A DNA stretch of 64,000 nucleotides, taken from assembly GCF_026230105.1 (NCBI RefSeq), contig NC_079476.1:38492559-38556558 (forward strand), in the 5' to 3' direction. The DNA is from Diorhabda sublineata (taxonomy: Eukaryota; Arthropoda; Insecta; Coleoptera; Chrysomelidae). The notes beneath the pieces were generated by a model. The model was not told the origin of the DNA and searched no databases. It saw only the letters and a list, made by a program, of their open reading frames with translations. The position numbers and the translations under genes were made by a program. Shown piece by piece: positions 42,895 through 54,695 of this stretch (position 1 is the first letter of the stretch; every line of letters begins with the position of its first letter).

Positions 42895-43740
42895 GGCTAG
42901 CACTTTGTTTTTTTTTGTTGGTCCTGACGTTGTTCGTCAGTTTTGCCTATTATTTTCGGTTTCTGCGTTTTGCAGTCTACTATTTCTAGGATTCTGGTAT
43001 CTTCTTCAATTTTCTTTCTCCGGGTATTTCTTGATCTGTCTCTACCTCTTTGTCATAGAGATATCCATTGTGTTGTCGTCCTTACCATTTCTGTAGGCTT
43101 GCTCAATTTAGTCTTTGTGTTTGTATATACCTCATTATATTTTATCCTCTCAGTTCTTCTTCTTTTTTCTTCAATTATCTTCAGATCTTCTTCCTTCTTT
43201 TTACTTATGACTGTTGTTTTGCTATTGAGTATTATTCTTTCTTTGGATGTGTATCCTATTTCAATTCCTAGATAGAGTTTTTGTTTTATCTTGATATTTT
43301 TTTCTTGGTTTATTTCTAGACCGACTTTTTCTGCTTCTGTTTCCAGTTTGTTTATTTCCTTTATCAGTTCTTCTCTTGTTACATCGTCTGCGTTTGCTCT
43401 AGTTTTGATTCATTATAATATTTTTTAATTTTATTTTTCTAATTACGTATTTATAAATGATATTAAACAGGAATCGCCTTGTTTGAATCCTCTGCTAATT
43501 TTTATTTCTTCTGTTAGTGTTCTAACTGGACTTTCTTATTAAGTAATATAATTTCTACTTTTTGTGTTTCTAAATCGTCTATCATTTTCTGTTTATTAAT
43601 TGAGTCAAACGCTCATTTAAAATCTATAAAAACTATGTGTAACTCTCTATTGAGTTCTCATGTTTCATGGTCTGTTTGGTCTATTGGATGTAGATCTGGT
43701 CTGAGCCCATTTTGGTACTCTCCCAGTATAATTTCTGCGT
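42895..43740 (-). mobile_element. LINE RT to C-terminus (minus strand)
   Basis: The reverse complement reads VFIDFK, a stop, then AFDSINKQKMIDDLE (RT box with the first catalytic Asp: IDF.AFDS), a gap, RANADDVTREELIKEINKLE (YADD box, Tyr changed to Asn), EAEKVGLEINQEK (thumb), YLGIEIGYTSKER, and a tail RDRSRNTRRKKIEEDTRIL. The order is that of a complete non-LTR ORF2 from the RT palm to the GRPR.TW..K.I end. Indels remove about one third of the RT. Its start lies next to the hammerhead-like motif at 43.78 kb. Confidence 0.75.
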
Positions 43741-43783
43741 ATGATTTGAGTTAAGTTGGAATATCTGGAATCGTTAGTTTTAC

Positions 43784-43872
43784 CTTCAGTCTCTGAAGAT
43801 GATAACGTTATCGAAACGCGCGTTAGACAGTTAATTGTGAGTTTCGGTGCAGTTCTAATGTGTTCAGTAAGA
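43784..43872 (+). ncRNA. Hammerhead-ribozyme-like motif, copy 3 (best fold)
   Basis: GTCT, CTGAAGA, then TGATAACGTTATC, GAAACGCGCGTT and AGAC. Pairings: GTCT with AGAC (stem I), GATA with TATC around ACGT (stem II), AC with GT around GCGC (short stem III), with U at position 17. The core CUGANGA...GAAA is intact. The one deviation is a U between CTGAAGA and stem II. The following 40 bp share TGAGTTTCGGTGCAG-type sequence with the rc of 9.55 kb (GTTGGTGTAGTGG..GTGTTCA). Activity is only inferred. Confidence 0.4.
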
Positions 43873-45317
43873 TCTGTGTTTTCGAATTAATCAGTATTTC
43901 ATTCCTCTGGAATCTTGTTTTGTTTCCAGATTGTCTCGATGAGTTGATGAATTTGTTTTTTGGTTTGTTCTTCAACGTATTTTATGATTTCTATTCCATC
44001 TTCTCCAGTAGTGACTTTTCCATTACAAAGTTTTTTTTTCCTTCTTCTACTATCTCAGTTTTCGTTGGACATTATTAATTGAAATTAATAGAAAGAAAAG
44101 TTGTAATTTTAGCTCATTCGATCCTCAAAATCATTTCAGTTAATTTCCGAAATCTCAATCACACCTTAACTTTTAGTAAGAAAATTAATACTAGTTTGTA
44201 GATTTCGATAGCAGACTTTGATCCAGACATTTGCATATATGATATACTTAGTTGTCGAGTAGCTGAGTGAGACCGTTTCGGGGTAACTTAATACCTCGCG
44301 TTAGGGTTAACGACGGTGTTTGCGACTTCACGCTACCAACATTCCCTTGCTACAAGAATGGGGTTGACGTGAGCGTGGGGATGCGATGTGTTTGTGATGC
44401 AAGAATCGTCGTTCCGAGGATTCCCGTTATTTGAGATTCTCTTGTCTAAAATCTTAATTTTTCCCGTTTGTTTATTAGTTTTTGTGTATTTGTAGCATTA
44501 GCTCTTGAAATATGTAACTCCAATTAGAGTTGTAAATATTCTTGATATTTTATTTTTGGAAACTATTATTATAAAAAGAAGAAAGTTTGAGATCTATTCC
44601 AGTTCATTTGTCAATACGAAAGTGATAGAAAAGCATCGGAACGTCGTATTTCATCTTCGATCTTGCTCTACGGCGAATCTCTTTATGAGACTTTTATGTC
44701 GGCATCCAGATATTCTTGTTGTTGAAGTACGAGAGTAATGGACCATGATATTTTTACGAAAATTGAAACGTAAATAAACTTTTACGACTGTTGGAAAAAC
44801 TTTTCGCTGCCGAGGAAAAATCTCTTTCTGTAATATACGAGCTTGTCGAAAGGTATATAAAAATGTGACGCGACGATGATATATGAGAAAATCTTTTTGT
44901 TATATACAAAAAAAAAACACTCTGTCTATAAATTTGATAGTATACTATTGAAAGACGTACTTTGAATAGAAACACACAATAATGAAAAATCGTTATCTGC
45001 ATTTCATTGTTTAGGTTTCTAAATCTTCTTGATTTAAGGTAAATAATTTTAAAAAAAAACTAATTTCAAAACAGAAGAAATATAAAATCAAAAAGATTTA
45101 GAAACATAAACGTATCAAAAGTCAAAAGGTCTAAGAAATGAGATATTGAAGAAATTTATATCATTGTTTATATAATGAATTGTGAAATTCGTTTCATTTT
45201 ACCAAAATTATAAATTTAGTTTACAAGAATGTCATTTTCGACCTTTTGTGTCTATTCTTCAAAAATCACTGAAATGGAAAGACAGAAAGCTGAAATTCTG
45301 CATCAAATAATTGACTC
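43873..45317. other. No gene; possible SINE-like block 44.24-44.42 kb
   Basis: At 44,247-44,420 the sequence GTCGAGTAGCTGAGTGAGAC has the form of a pol III A box (TAGCTGAGTGAG) and is GC-rich. A B-box-like GGGTTAACGACGG follows about 50 bp later but is a weak match. It could be an old tRNA-derived SINE or a promoter. The remainder is AT-rich and unassigned. Confidence 0.25.
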
Positions 45318-45610
45318 CCCAAAAAATCCATCCTAAAGGTTGACCACGCGGGGATGGAAATTACCCCTAAGTGGTATAAATTCATATTTTTTTTCTGTAA
45401 TCTGGAAAATGGAGGTTTTTGGGTAGTGACTACTTTAAAGTGGATTTTTGAAAATCAAAGACATCATTTCTTATGTAGATTTTGCCGTTCTTCCATTTGA
45501 CATGGTTATTTTTTTACAATAATCTGCCCCTCTAGTCATAAAAATTGATTCTCAAGTTTTGGAGTAGGTTTCCCCCCATGCGGTCAGTCCTCAAGAAGGA
45601 TTTTTGTTTC
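45318..45610. mobile_element. Foldback MITE candidate, about 0.29 kb
   Basis: AAAAAATCCATCCTAAAGG and TTGACCACGCGGGG at 45,320-45,353 are mirrored at 45,575-45,607 by CCCCCATGCGGTCAGTCCTC and AAGAAGGATTTTTG. The arms are imperfect but collinear, and the interior has no coding motif. No target duplication or superfamily could be assigned. Confidence 0.45.
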
Positions 45611-46054
45611 GTTTCAGGACAATCGAATCTGCTTGTACGCCAAATTTTTTTCCGCGCATTTTTAGGAAAGTAATCTCTTTGGTCTTCTAATAAAAGAATA
45701 AAATTTCAACTGGATATCAAAGTGGAAATGTTTAGAAATATAATTTATCTTTTCATACAGCTCAGGAACAATCACGATCATCTGAGGAATGAATATTCTA
45801 TTGCGTTCCATTAATCAGACTTAGCTACCTCCAAAGAATGATTCAAGACCCACGAGAGTGTATAGGAAGCAAAAATAGGCACCAACACAAAAAGAGAAAG
45901 ACCTAAAACAACATAATTGGTACTACAATTGAGAAAAGAGTTACTACAGGGAGAAAAACCAAAATTACAGCACTTAATAGAAGAGAATGGACTAGGACAT
46001 GGCACTAAGATAGATTATAATAGTAGTTATCAATTAACTTATATTTCTCAGAGA
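45611..46054. other. No recognised feature
   Basis: Short coding-like stretches around 45,820-46,000 are charged but match nothing I recognise. Confidence 0.3.
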
Positions 46055-46140
46055 ATCTGTTTTTTCAAAATTTAAAATATACGAATAAATAATTTTAAGG
46101 ATATTTTGATCAGTTTTTCATTGATCCACTGATTATTTTG

Positions 46141-46215
<75 letters not shown>

Positions 46216-48905
46216 CTAAAGTCGTTTTTTAAAATTTTTTCCAGTAGTCAAATTGGCATATTACATAGAATGACCTTCATAGAAAACATGTTCGGCAAAA
46301 GAGCATCAGTCGGGTATTTTTTGCCCTCACTTTCATGAGAGGTGATAGGAATGACTTCTTAGATTGATCAATATATTTTTTATCATCTATTTTCAAATTA
46401 ATCATCGATTTTTTCCAATTTTGACCGGATATTGACACCAAACTTCTAATTCAGCATATTATTTATAACCAAAGTCTCATAAATCATTCATTAAACCCAA
46501 TAATAATGAGAAAAATAAGTTTTTAAGTACAAATTTTGTTCAATTTTCATATTTACCATCAAATTTTTTATATAGAAATCAATTTAGGTAATTTCTAATA
46601 TGAAAAATTACGTTTCCTTAATGAAATTTTGATTTATTTTGAACAGGCTTCTAACTTTGACAGGATGTTGACTTAAGCTTATATAAATTCAGTTTAGTTT
46701 AGTTGGTTACTGTTTTCGTCAAATTTTTCATATATTCAAAATTTGAAAGATCTTATATCTTATATCTAAAAACAGTCCGTTTTCGAAAGTTTTTTTCAGT
46801 AGTCAAAACTTTGGCATATTACATAAAATCACCTTCATAGAAAACATGTTCGGCAAAGAGCAACAGTCAGGGTATTTTTTGCCCTCACCTTCATGAGAGG
46901 TGATCAGAATGACTTCTTAGATTGATCAATGTATATTTCATCGCAATTAAAACATAGTATAACAAAAAATTCAAACAACTATGGTACTCAATTTATAAAA
47001 AAGTCCTATTTAGCTCCAAATTATTCATCGATTTTTTCCAATTTTGACCGAATATTTTGAATTAAGCATATTATTTCTAACCAAAGTCTCATAAATTATT
47101 CATTAAACCCAATAATAATGTGAAAAATAAGTTTTTAAGTACTAATTATGTTCAATTTTCATATTTACCATCAAATTTTTTATATAGAAATCAATTTAGG
47201 TCATTTCTAATATGAAAAATTACGTTTCCTTAATGAAATTTCGATTTATTTTGAACAGGTTTTTTAACTTTGACAGAGTATTGACTAAAATTCGGTTTAG
47301 TTTCGTTGCTTGCTGTTTTCTTCAAATTTTTCATATATTCAAAATTTTAAAGATACAAATAGATAATTTTTTGGGCATTTTAATCAGTTTTTCCATTGAT
47401 CGACTGATTATCATATCTTATATTAATCCTAAAAACAGTCGTTTTTTAAAGTTTTTTCCAGTAGTCAAAACTTTGGCATCTTACATAAAATGACCTTCAT
47501 AAAAAACATGTTCGGCAAATGAGAATCTGTCAGGGTATTATTTGCTCTCACATTCATAATAAATGATCGGAATGACTTCTTAGATTGATCAATATATTTT
47601 TTATCATAATTTTATCATCTATTTTCAAATTAATCATCGGTTTTTCCCAATTTTGACCGGATATTGACACTAAACTTCAAATTCAGCATATTATTTCTAA
47701 ACAATGTCATAAATCAATCATTAAACTCAATAATAATATCAAAAATATGTTTTTATGTACAAATTTTGTTCAATTTTTATATCTACCATCAAATTTTTTA
47801 TATAGAAATCAATTTAGGTCATTTCTAATATGAAAAATTACGTTTTCTTAATCAAATTTCATATCATATATCTTATATTAATCCTAAAAACAGTCGTTTT
47901 TTAAAGTTTTTTCCAGTAGTCAAAACTTTGGCATCTTACATAAAATGACCTTCATAAAAAACATGTTCGGCAAATGAGCATCTGTCAGGGTATTATTTGC
48001 TCTCACATTCATAATAAATGATCGGAATGACTTCTTAGATTGATCAATATATTTTTTATCATCTATTTTCAAATTAATCATCGGTTTTTCCCAATTTTGA
48101 CCGGATATTGACACTAAACTTCAAATTCAGCATATTATTTCTAAAGAATGTCATAAATCAATCATTAAACTCAATAATAATATCAAAAATATGTTTTTAT
48201 GTACAAATTTTGTTCAATTTTTATATCTACCATCAAATTTTTTATATAGAAATCAATTTAGGTCATTTCTAATATGAAAAATTACGTTTTCTTAATCAAA
48301 TTTCATATCATATATCTTATATTAATCCTAAAAACAGTCGTTTTTTAAAGTTTTTTCCAGTAGTCAAAACTTTGGCATATTACATAGAATGACCTTCATA
48401 GAAAACATGTTCGGCAAATGAGCATCTGTCAGGGTATTATTTGCTCTCACATTCATAATAAATGATCGGAATGACTTCTTAGATTGATCAATATATTTTT
48501 TATCATAATTACAACATAGCATAACAAAAATTTCAAAAAACTATGAAAAAGTCCCCTTAATTGTTATAAATTCATCTTTGGAGCATTTGCTGTTTCGTGG
48601 ACCATTTATTTTCAAATTATTCCGCGAGTTTTCCAAGTTTGACCGGATATTAACACCAATTAAGTTTCAAATTCACCATATTCTTTATTAACAAAGTCTT
48701 ATAAATCATTCATTACACTCAATAATAATAACAAAAAATAAGCATTTATAATTTTCAATTTTCGTAATAACAATCAAATATTTTATATATAAATCAATTT
48801 AGGTCATTTCTAATAAGAAAAATCACGTTTCCTTAATGAAATTTTGATTTATTTTAAACAGGTTTTTCAACTTTGGCCGGGTGTTGACTCAAGTTTATAT
48901 CAATT
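46055..48905. repeat. Satellite array, units of about 444-661 bp
   Basis: The phrase GACCTTCATAGAAAACATG (or ..AAAAAACATG) begins near 46,271, 47,491, 47,946 and 48,390, with a CACCTTCATAG version near 46,830: spacings of 559, 661, 455 and 444 bp. Each unit also has GATTGATCAATATATTTTTTA, TTTTGACCGGATATTGACAC and TCAATTTAGGTCATTTCTAA. Two consecutive units (47,430-47,880 and 47,880-48,330) are almost identical, a recent duplication; outer units are diverged and longer. No gene is expected. Confidence 0.9.
46143..46210. repeat. (TA)n microsatellite inside the satellite
   Basis: About 34 uninterrupted TA dinucleotides. It sits where other units of the array have ATCATATCTTATATTAATCC, so it expanded from an existing AT-rich segment of the unit. 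Confidence 0.95.
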
Positions 48906-50049
48906 CAGTTCGTAAACTACACCCTTATAAATTATTAAATCGAATGATTATATCAACAATAAATATTTACGAAAACGATGCTATGTTAATTTCAAACCAT
49001 TTCAACGGCAACATTTCCATTGACGTAAAATTTCTCATAAAACACGCCAATAAGTCATTACCACAAGTTCGACAAAACGTTTTCATTAGAAAAAACCTTT
49101 CCCCGCATAAAACACAGATACCACAGCTTTTTATACATATATCTGTGGCTGAATGTGATATGTAATGTTTCGCTGTGTAAGAGATTCTCTCGGTTCGGTT
49201 TGTATCCAGCGTAGAATGTACTGCATAAAATACAGAGCACGCCACGAGTTGATTTGCATAGCTCAGCTGGGGAAACAATCGATTGGAATGGGCCGACTCT
49301 TCCATGCCTTCCAGTATTCAGATTCCGAAAAAGACGAATATTTTTTCATCTACTTATACTTATATAAATAAATATTGTTACGAAATATTCATATTTTCAA
49401 AATATCTGGTTGTTTGTTTGCAAATAAACTATTTTTAATAAGCACTTGCCCAATTTATATTTGACTTTCCATGTACAGTCAATTCTGACATTTGACATTG
49501 ACATTGACATAAAATTGTACACCAATTTTGACATCTATTCTGATATCAATATCAACGCAAGATTTGAATTGAATGGAAAACACAATTTCTAGTCTTTTGA
49601 TTGTAATTTTTCATAGAAAATGTGGCTGAATGTCGTTGAATGCAACAATGAATCTCCTCTAATGCATAATGCCATAAAAAGGAATCTAATGGCCGAAACC
49701 AAAGAGACCTGGAAATGTTTCATGCAATAATTGAAACCACATATCAGGCACATTAATATCATCAAATTTCGGCAAAAAGAATAAAATAACTGTGGCACAT
49801 TTTCGAAACAGTTAGATCCAATTATGTCTCCAACTCAATGGATGCATTTGTTTTTCGACAATCACATATGGGTTCTCAGAATCCCAAAAGCGGTAATTTT
49901 GACGATTAAAAAAACCCATCAGGCTTCAGATGTTGTCTTAATTCAATTTTCCAAGTATTAAGACGCAGATCTAAAGTCTGTATATGCTGTAGAAAGCTTC
50001 TTGAAGTTCGCAATAAGCCACGGTCTCGACTCTATATGATAATGATAAT
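48906..50049. other. No recognised gene
   Basis: Open frames of 60-112 codons occur on both strands around 48,880-49,370 but carry no known motif. The + strand near 49,800-49,900 (QLDPIMSPTQWMHLFFDN) looks coding-like yet unrecognised. No repeats seen. Confidence 0.3.
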
Positions 50050-50500
50050 AATTTGAAATTTGAAATTATTGGATGACGAAAAACGCTTTTCCTTATTCAC
50101 TGCTCCTAAAAACTTTATTTTTCTTTCATTGGTTTTACTTGATAATATGATAATAATCTAACCACCGTCATTCCAAGGTTGTCTGCAACTTCATGATTTT
50201 TCCAACCACTTCTAATGAATAGAATATGCAAAAAAAAACAGTTCTTTCATCACAAAACTGAATTGGAAATTGATTTTTCCGAATTGAGGCAATTCTATAA
50301 ATCTTTTTTTAACCACTTGGTTACGGCCAATTTTTCTAAAAGTCTTGAGTGATCCAATACTGTTTTACAGTTCTGAAGAAGAAGATTTATCATTTTTTCG
50401 AACCATTTAAAGACATTATCATTCATTTTATCATGGTGGTCTCCCGTACAACTGGATTCAAAAGTCCACAAACCTTTATCATCAACATACGCTTCTTTCT
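50050..50500 (-). mobile_element. DDE transposase relic, minus strand
   Basis: The reverse complement reads FESSCTGDHHDKMNDNVFKW then FEKMINLLLQNCKTVLDHSR and EKLAVTKWLKKDL. This resembles an insect and cnidarian Tc1/mariner-related transposase group in which GDYHDEMN...F.KWF...L..LP...VIVLDNA.YH precedes a PT....K..M..WL segment; the VLDN Asp is retained (VLDH). A later EVADNLGMTVVRLLSYYQ corresponds to LA...GH.VLRLPPYHC. It has several frameshifts and no ends. Confidence 0.5.
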
Positions 50501-51504
50501 ATTAAAATAGATTTTTCGGGTGCTTTCTCATTTCTTTCGAAGTTCATCTAGAACCGTGAACAGTCGAAAACTCTTTTTTAAATAAGAACTTCGAAGTTGT
50601 TGTGTCTAAATCGTAGTTTTCCCAATACTAACTAATTTAACGGTGTCGTCGACACTTTTACATAAATGTTTGTCCGTAAATGATTTGAAACCATTAAATA
50701 AGAATGTTTCTTCATCAACTGCTGAAAGACCGAATTGCAATTGAACTAAACTATCAAGAATAAACAACTTCAATCCCTTTATTATATAGAAACACCTTAA
50801 ATCGTATTTTATATACAATTTGTCAGGAAGACATTCTTAGAATTGAAATAAAGCAAAATTTAAAAGCAAAAACGTAGTTAAACGGTTATGAAATCTTTTT
50901 TGGCCTATGAAACTTTTATACTATGAAACTTTTGGCCTATACAAACATTTTTCTATTGGTCTGTACAGTTTATGGTTATAAAAGAACGAAAACTTGTATT
51001 AACTCAAGTACATTTATGAAAATTCCAAAATATGAGTTTTATGTAATTAAATCAAAAAGTCCTCACTAAGTTTGCGATATTTCGAATATAGAAATATCTA
51101 TAACAATTTTCAAAATGAACGATTTTAATAAGTAGTTATAGGTACTGTAATTATCAATTATTAAATATACATAAATACATTTATAATAATAGTAATAGTT
51201 TTTAATTAGTTAAAGCTGATAGGTTTTTAACTGTATATGATTAAAATGTGAAAAAAGCAGTACCTAAGTAAACTATATATTTATTTAAAACTATTCTTTT
51301 AATTCTTCATGTATATTTACTCAAAAATTAGGTGAAAAACTACTAAAATTTTTTTAGATTAAAAAAGTATGCGTAATCACTACCTATAAAAACAAATAAA
51401 CATCTGTTAGTAAAATCATATTATTCTATAAATGTAAATTATGTTTATAATGCAAATATTAAGACAAAATAAACAAATTTTCTATATAAATTTTCAATTC
51501 ATTT
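50501..51504. other. No recognisable gene
   Basis: AT-rich, low-complexity tendency toward 51.2 kb. Nothing supported. Confidence 0.4.
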
Positions 51505-51755
51505 CACATACCGACCTTTCCGCGCCATCTGTCAACAATACTAAACATACTATTCAACCATTTTGTTTGCAGTCTTCGAAACCGCCGCTAGGGAGCTCCG
51601 AACGCAGCGCATGACCATTGGTTTACGCATGAATGCCGCCCCTGCTGTTAGAACCGCCCCAATCCCTTCTAGACTATCCCCACTTGTCGACGAGCTTCTC
51701 CTCCGACGGCGTTCGGTGGGGGACCGTAAAGTTATGAAGGGGAGACAATAAACAC
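51505..51755 (+). other. CpG-rich block with splice acceptor, open frame and AATAAA
   Basis: The block is strongly GC-rich between very AT-rich flanks. TTTTGTTTGCAG at 51,561-51,572 is a good 3' splice site. After it one frame is open for about 59 codons (ETAARELRTQRMTIGLRMNA, later SPLVDELLLRRRSVGDRK) to TAA at 51,749, which overlaps AATAAA. Just upstream GCGCCATCT (51,522) is the reverse complement of the fly CTCF core AGATGGCGC. It might be a terminal exon, or a promoter/insulator whose open frame is due to composition. The product is not recognised. Confidence 0.3.
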
Positions 51756-53619
51756 ATCGTTATGGTAAAACTGTATTGAGAGTTGTTTTATTTCACATAA
51801 AATTGTTAACTGTATCTCAATATTGATTTATGTTTGTATTTATAATTTTAAATGTCCATACCACAAGGTCGAACATGGAGAGTTTTTTTATTAGGGTAGA
51901 AATTAATTTTCTCTACACATGTCATTGATATAGGATGAATTTTATTACATACACATTATTTTGACGCAAACCGTTTTCGATACTTCGCTCAGATTTAAGA
52001 ATTAGTGGCTTTCTTCAAACCTAAAATAAATTGGGAAAAAAATTTATCAAGAAGACAATATTTGTAAATTAATTACAAGATAGAATAGAAAAAATTTCTT
52101 AGAGTGAATTGAAAGCCGAAAAAACAAATCAAAAAATCTTTTTATTATATTTTGAAATACCGAAAACTGAATGAAATGTTAATATAGGGTGATAAAACAA
52201 AAGAATTCATCGAGAAATTGAGTGGAAAAGGATTTTTAAGCAATACGTTATGGAAAAATATTTTAACTGTGGTCGTAAATAACAGATACAAAGGTGAAAA
52301 AAGTAGATAATAAAAAGCTTGATTTTCATCACTAGATTGCTATTTATACCATTTTCAGATTGCTTCCAATTGTCCCTTCTTTTGGATCCTGAATTAACAT
52401 TCTTCTTTATATCGTTAAGATATTACCAGGAATTCTACGTAAATACCAGGTAACAATCATCAATGGTACTTCTTCCAGCTCTTCATCTTTATGCAACAGT
52501 TCCAGTTTCCTGGAAGCACCATCGGAATCGTACTTTGGGAAACATTCAGTCGATTTGGAATTGGAATTGGAAACTTTTGGTTTTGAATAACATCAAAGGA
52601 AAAAAAAAGATAAATTTAGGCTTGACCCAATAGCAAGACGTTAAGAAATTAATCTTTTATTCACTATTGGTCGAAAATATAGTTTTTCGGTTCATTTTCA
52701 ACTGTCGTATCATCCGTAAGTTGGTTATTGAAGACAAAGATTGATTTTTATTATGTATTTCAAAGTCGTGTCAAAGATATGTTAAATTATGTGTGATTGG
52801 CATTTTTGCTTTCTTCTAGACTAAGTTAGAATCAGCCAGAGTATAAATCTACCTTTGAAGATGTCAATCACACAAGTCTGTAAAACTTTCCGAGGATAAC
52901 ATTCAAATCTTTATCTGGACGTATCTTTCTCAAAATGATTTCTTGAGAGGTACAGATCAAGTTTATTATTAGCATCATCTGGTGACATTCAATTGCAGAT
53001 ACTCCTAATGACACTGACCAAGGCGAACAATACATGATAATAGTTAATTTCTTGAAAATTCAGTAGCAGAATTGGTAGAGAATTTCCGAAAGTCTGGAAT
53101 AGTTGCAGGTCCTCAAATACTGCAATTTATGGAAAATTAGATTTTAGTTTCGGAATGCAAAGCTTGGATAATTATGAAAATTATAGTGAGGAATCACCTG
53201 GATTCAAAAATGATGCTGGAAAAGTCTTTAAAAAGGGATTTTCCCCTTAAAAATTATTAGAGAAAAGCTAGTAGACGGCGTTTTAATGAAATGTGATATT
53301 TTTAAAACAAAAATAACATATCCGTTATTGTATTTAATGTATTTCTAAAAGGTATTAAATGAAAAGAAAGGTTGGAAAAAAAAATTTCATAATTTGAGAC
53401 CATTAATACATTTAACATTAATCCTATACCAACGGTAACAAAACTTTTGTTGACTAGTATACTTCACAAATTTTTTATTGAATCATGTGTGTAGGGAAAT
53501 ATATTTACCAATTTATCATTCTAGTTTTGTTTTTTCTCCACTTAGTAATCGTTCTCTCCCATCTCTATTCTCCTAACTTTAACTAAGTACCTAGACAAGT
53601 AAGTTTTTGTGTCAACCGA
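51756..53619. other. No confident gene
   Basis: Mostly AT-rich. At 53,080-53,260 the + strand has coding-like words (FRKSGIVAGPQILQF, KAWIIMKIIV) that weakly recall a transposon protein but cannot be placed. Confidence 0.3.
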
Positions 53620-54450
53620 CAACATCGCGAAGAACCCATTCTTATATGTGATTATGGAAAAAACGAAACAAATGGGTCGAATATCTCGCTCGTTCTATTC
53701 GACTCGTGTAAACGCAGCTTAAAGCCGAGATGGTTGATTAGCTGTTCGATAGACGTCGGTGTGTTGTAGACTTGAGAAGAATTAAAGACCTAAAATCAAC
53801 TAACAACCAATAAGAAAACTAAAAAGTCGAAAAATCTTAATTATATGTGTCCATAATGGGAATGTTTCAATTTTTTCGATACACCATCGAAAATGGATCT
53901 TATTTTAATCCAAATTTTATGTTCTTTGTGAGTTTCTTCTTCTAGAACTTTATTTATTTCTTCTAATACAACATCATAGGCCAAATGATGTGTGTAGATA
54001 TCTGATTATGGAAAAATCAAAACAAATGAGTCGAATAATTCGCTCGTTCTATTCGCCTCGTGTAAACGCAGCTTAAAGCTGAGGTGGTTGATTAGCTGTT
54101 CGATAGACGTCGGTGTGTTGTAGACTTGAAAAGAATCAAAGACCTAAAACCAACTAACAACCAATAAGAAAACCAGAAAGTCGAAAAGTCTTCATTTGAA
54201 CTAATTATATGAGTCCATAATGGGAAATGGTTCAATTTTTTCGATACACCATCAAAAATGAATCTTATTTCAACCTAAATTTATGTTCTTTGTTAATTTC
54301 TTCTTCTAGAATACAACACCATAGGCCAAATGATGTGTGTAGATATCTGATTATGGAAAAATCAAATGGATCGAGTAGCTCGCTCGTTCTATTCGACTCG
54401 TGTAAACGCAGCTCAAAGCCGAGGTGGTCGATTAGCTTTTAGAGGGGTCA
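53620..54450. repeat. Tandem repeat, about 340-354 bp, 2.4 copies
   Basis: TCGCTCGTTCTATTCG starts at 53,686, 54,040 and 54,380. Units share GTGTAAACGCAGCT.AAAGC, GGTTGATTAGCTGTTCGATA, CGTCGGTGTGTTGTAGACTT and TTCAATTTTTTCGATACACC. The first two units are about 93% alike; the third is truncated after GTCGATTAGCTTT. It contains a weak CpG-rich segment. It could be LTR-derived. Confidence 0.85.
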
Positions 54451-54484
54451 TATAATATAAAAATTAGACGAAAAGTGCGCGAGA

Positions 54485-54695
54485 GTTAGTTAAGGAGTTG
54501 CTTAGAAGACGTGAAAAGTAACTAAGATATTCTGTGAATCCGAAAGACGTACCGTTCCCAGAGAAGACGTATTATTTTATATAAACCCTTAAAAGTTAGT
54601 TAAGAAGTTGTTTAGAAGATGTAAGCACCGACTGTGAATCCGAAAGACGGACGGTTTCGAAAGAAAGACGTAAAGACGACGGATCGCTTAAACCT
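54485..54695. repeat. Imperfect 108-bp duplication
   Basis: GAGTTAGTTAAGGAGTTGCT and AGTTAGTTAAGAAGTTGTTT are 108 bp apart, each followed by AGAAGA.GT and TGTGAATCCGAAAGACG. It adjoins the preceding tandem repeat and may be part of the same element. Confidence 0.65.

Noticed and set aside
42839..43275. Plus-strand frames rich in Phe, Ser and Leu
   Set aside because: They are antisense shadows of the minus-strand LINE.
46138..46338. 66-codon frame made of alternating Tyr and Ile
   Set aside because: It is the (TA)n microsatellite translated.
53080..53260. Transposon protein fragment
   Set aside because: A few suggestive words only; order and spacing could not be matched to a family.
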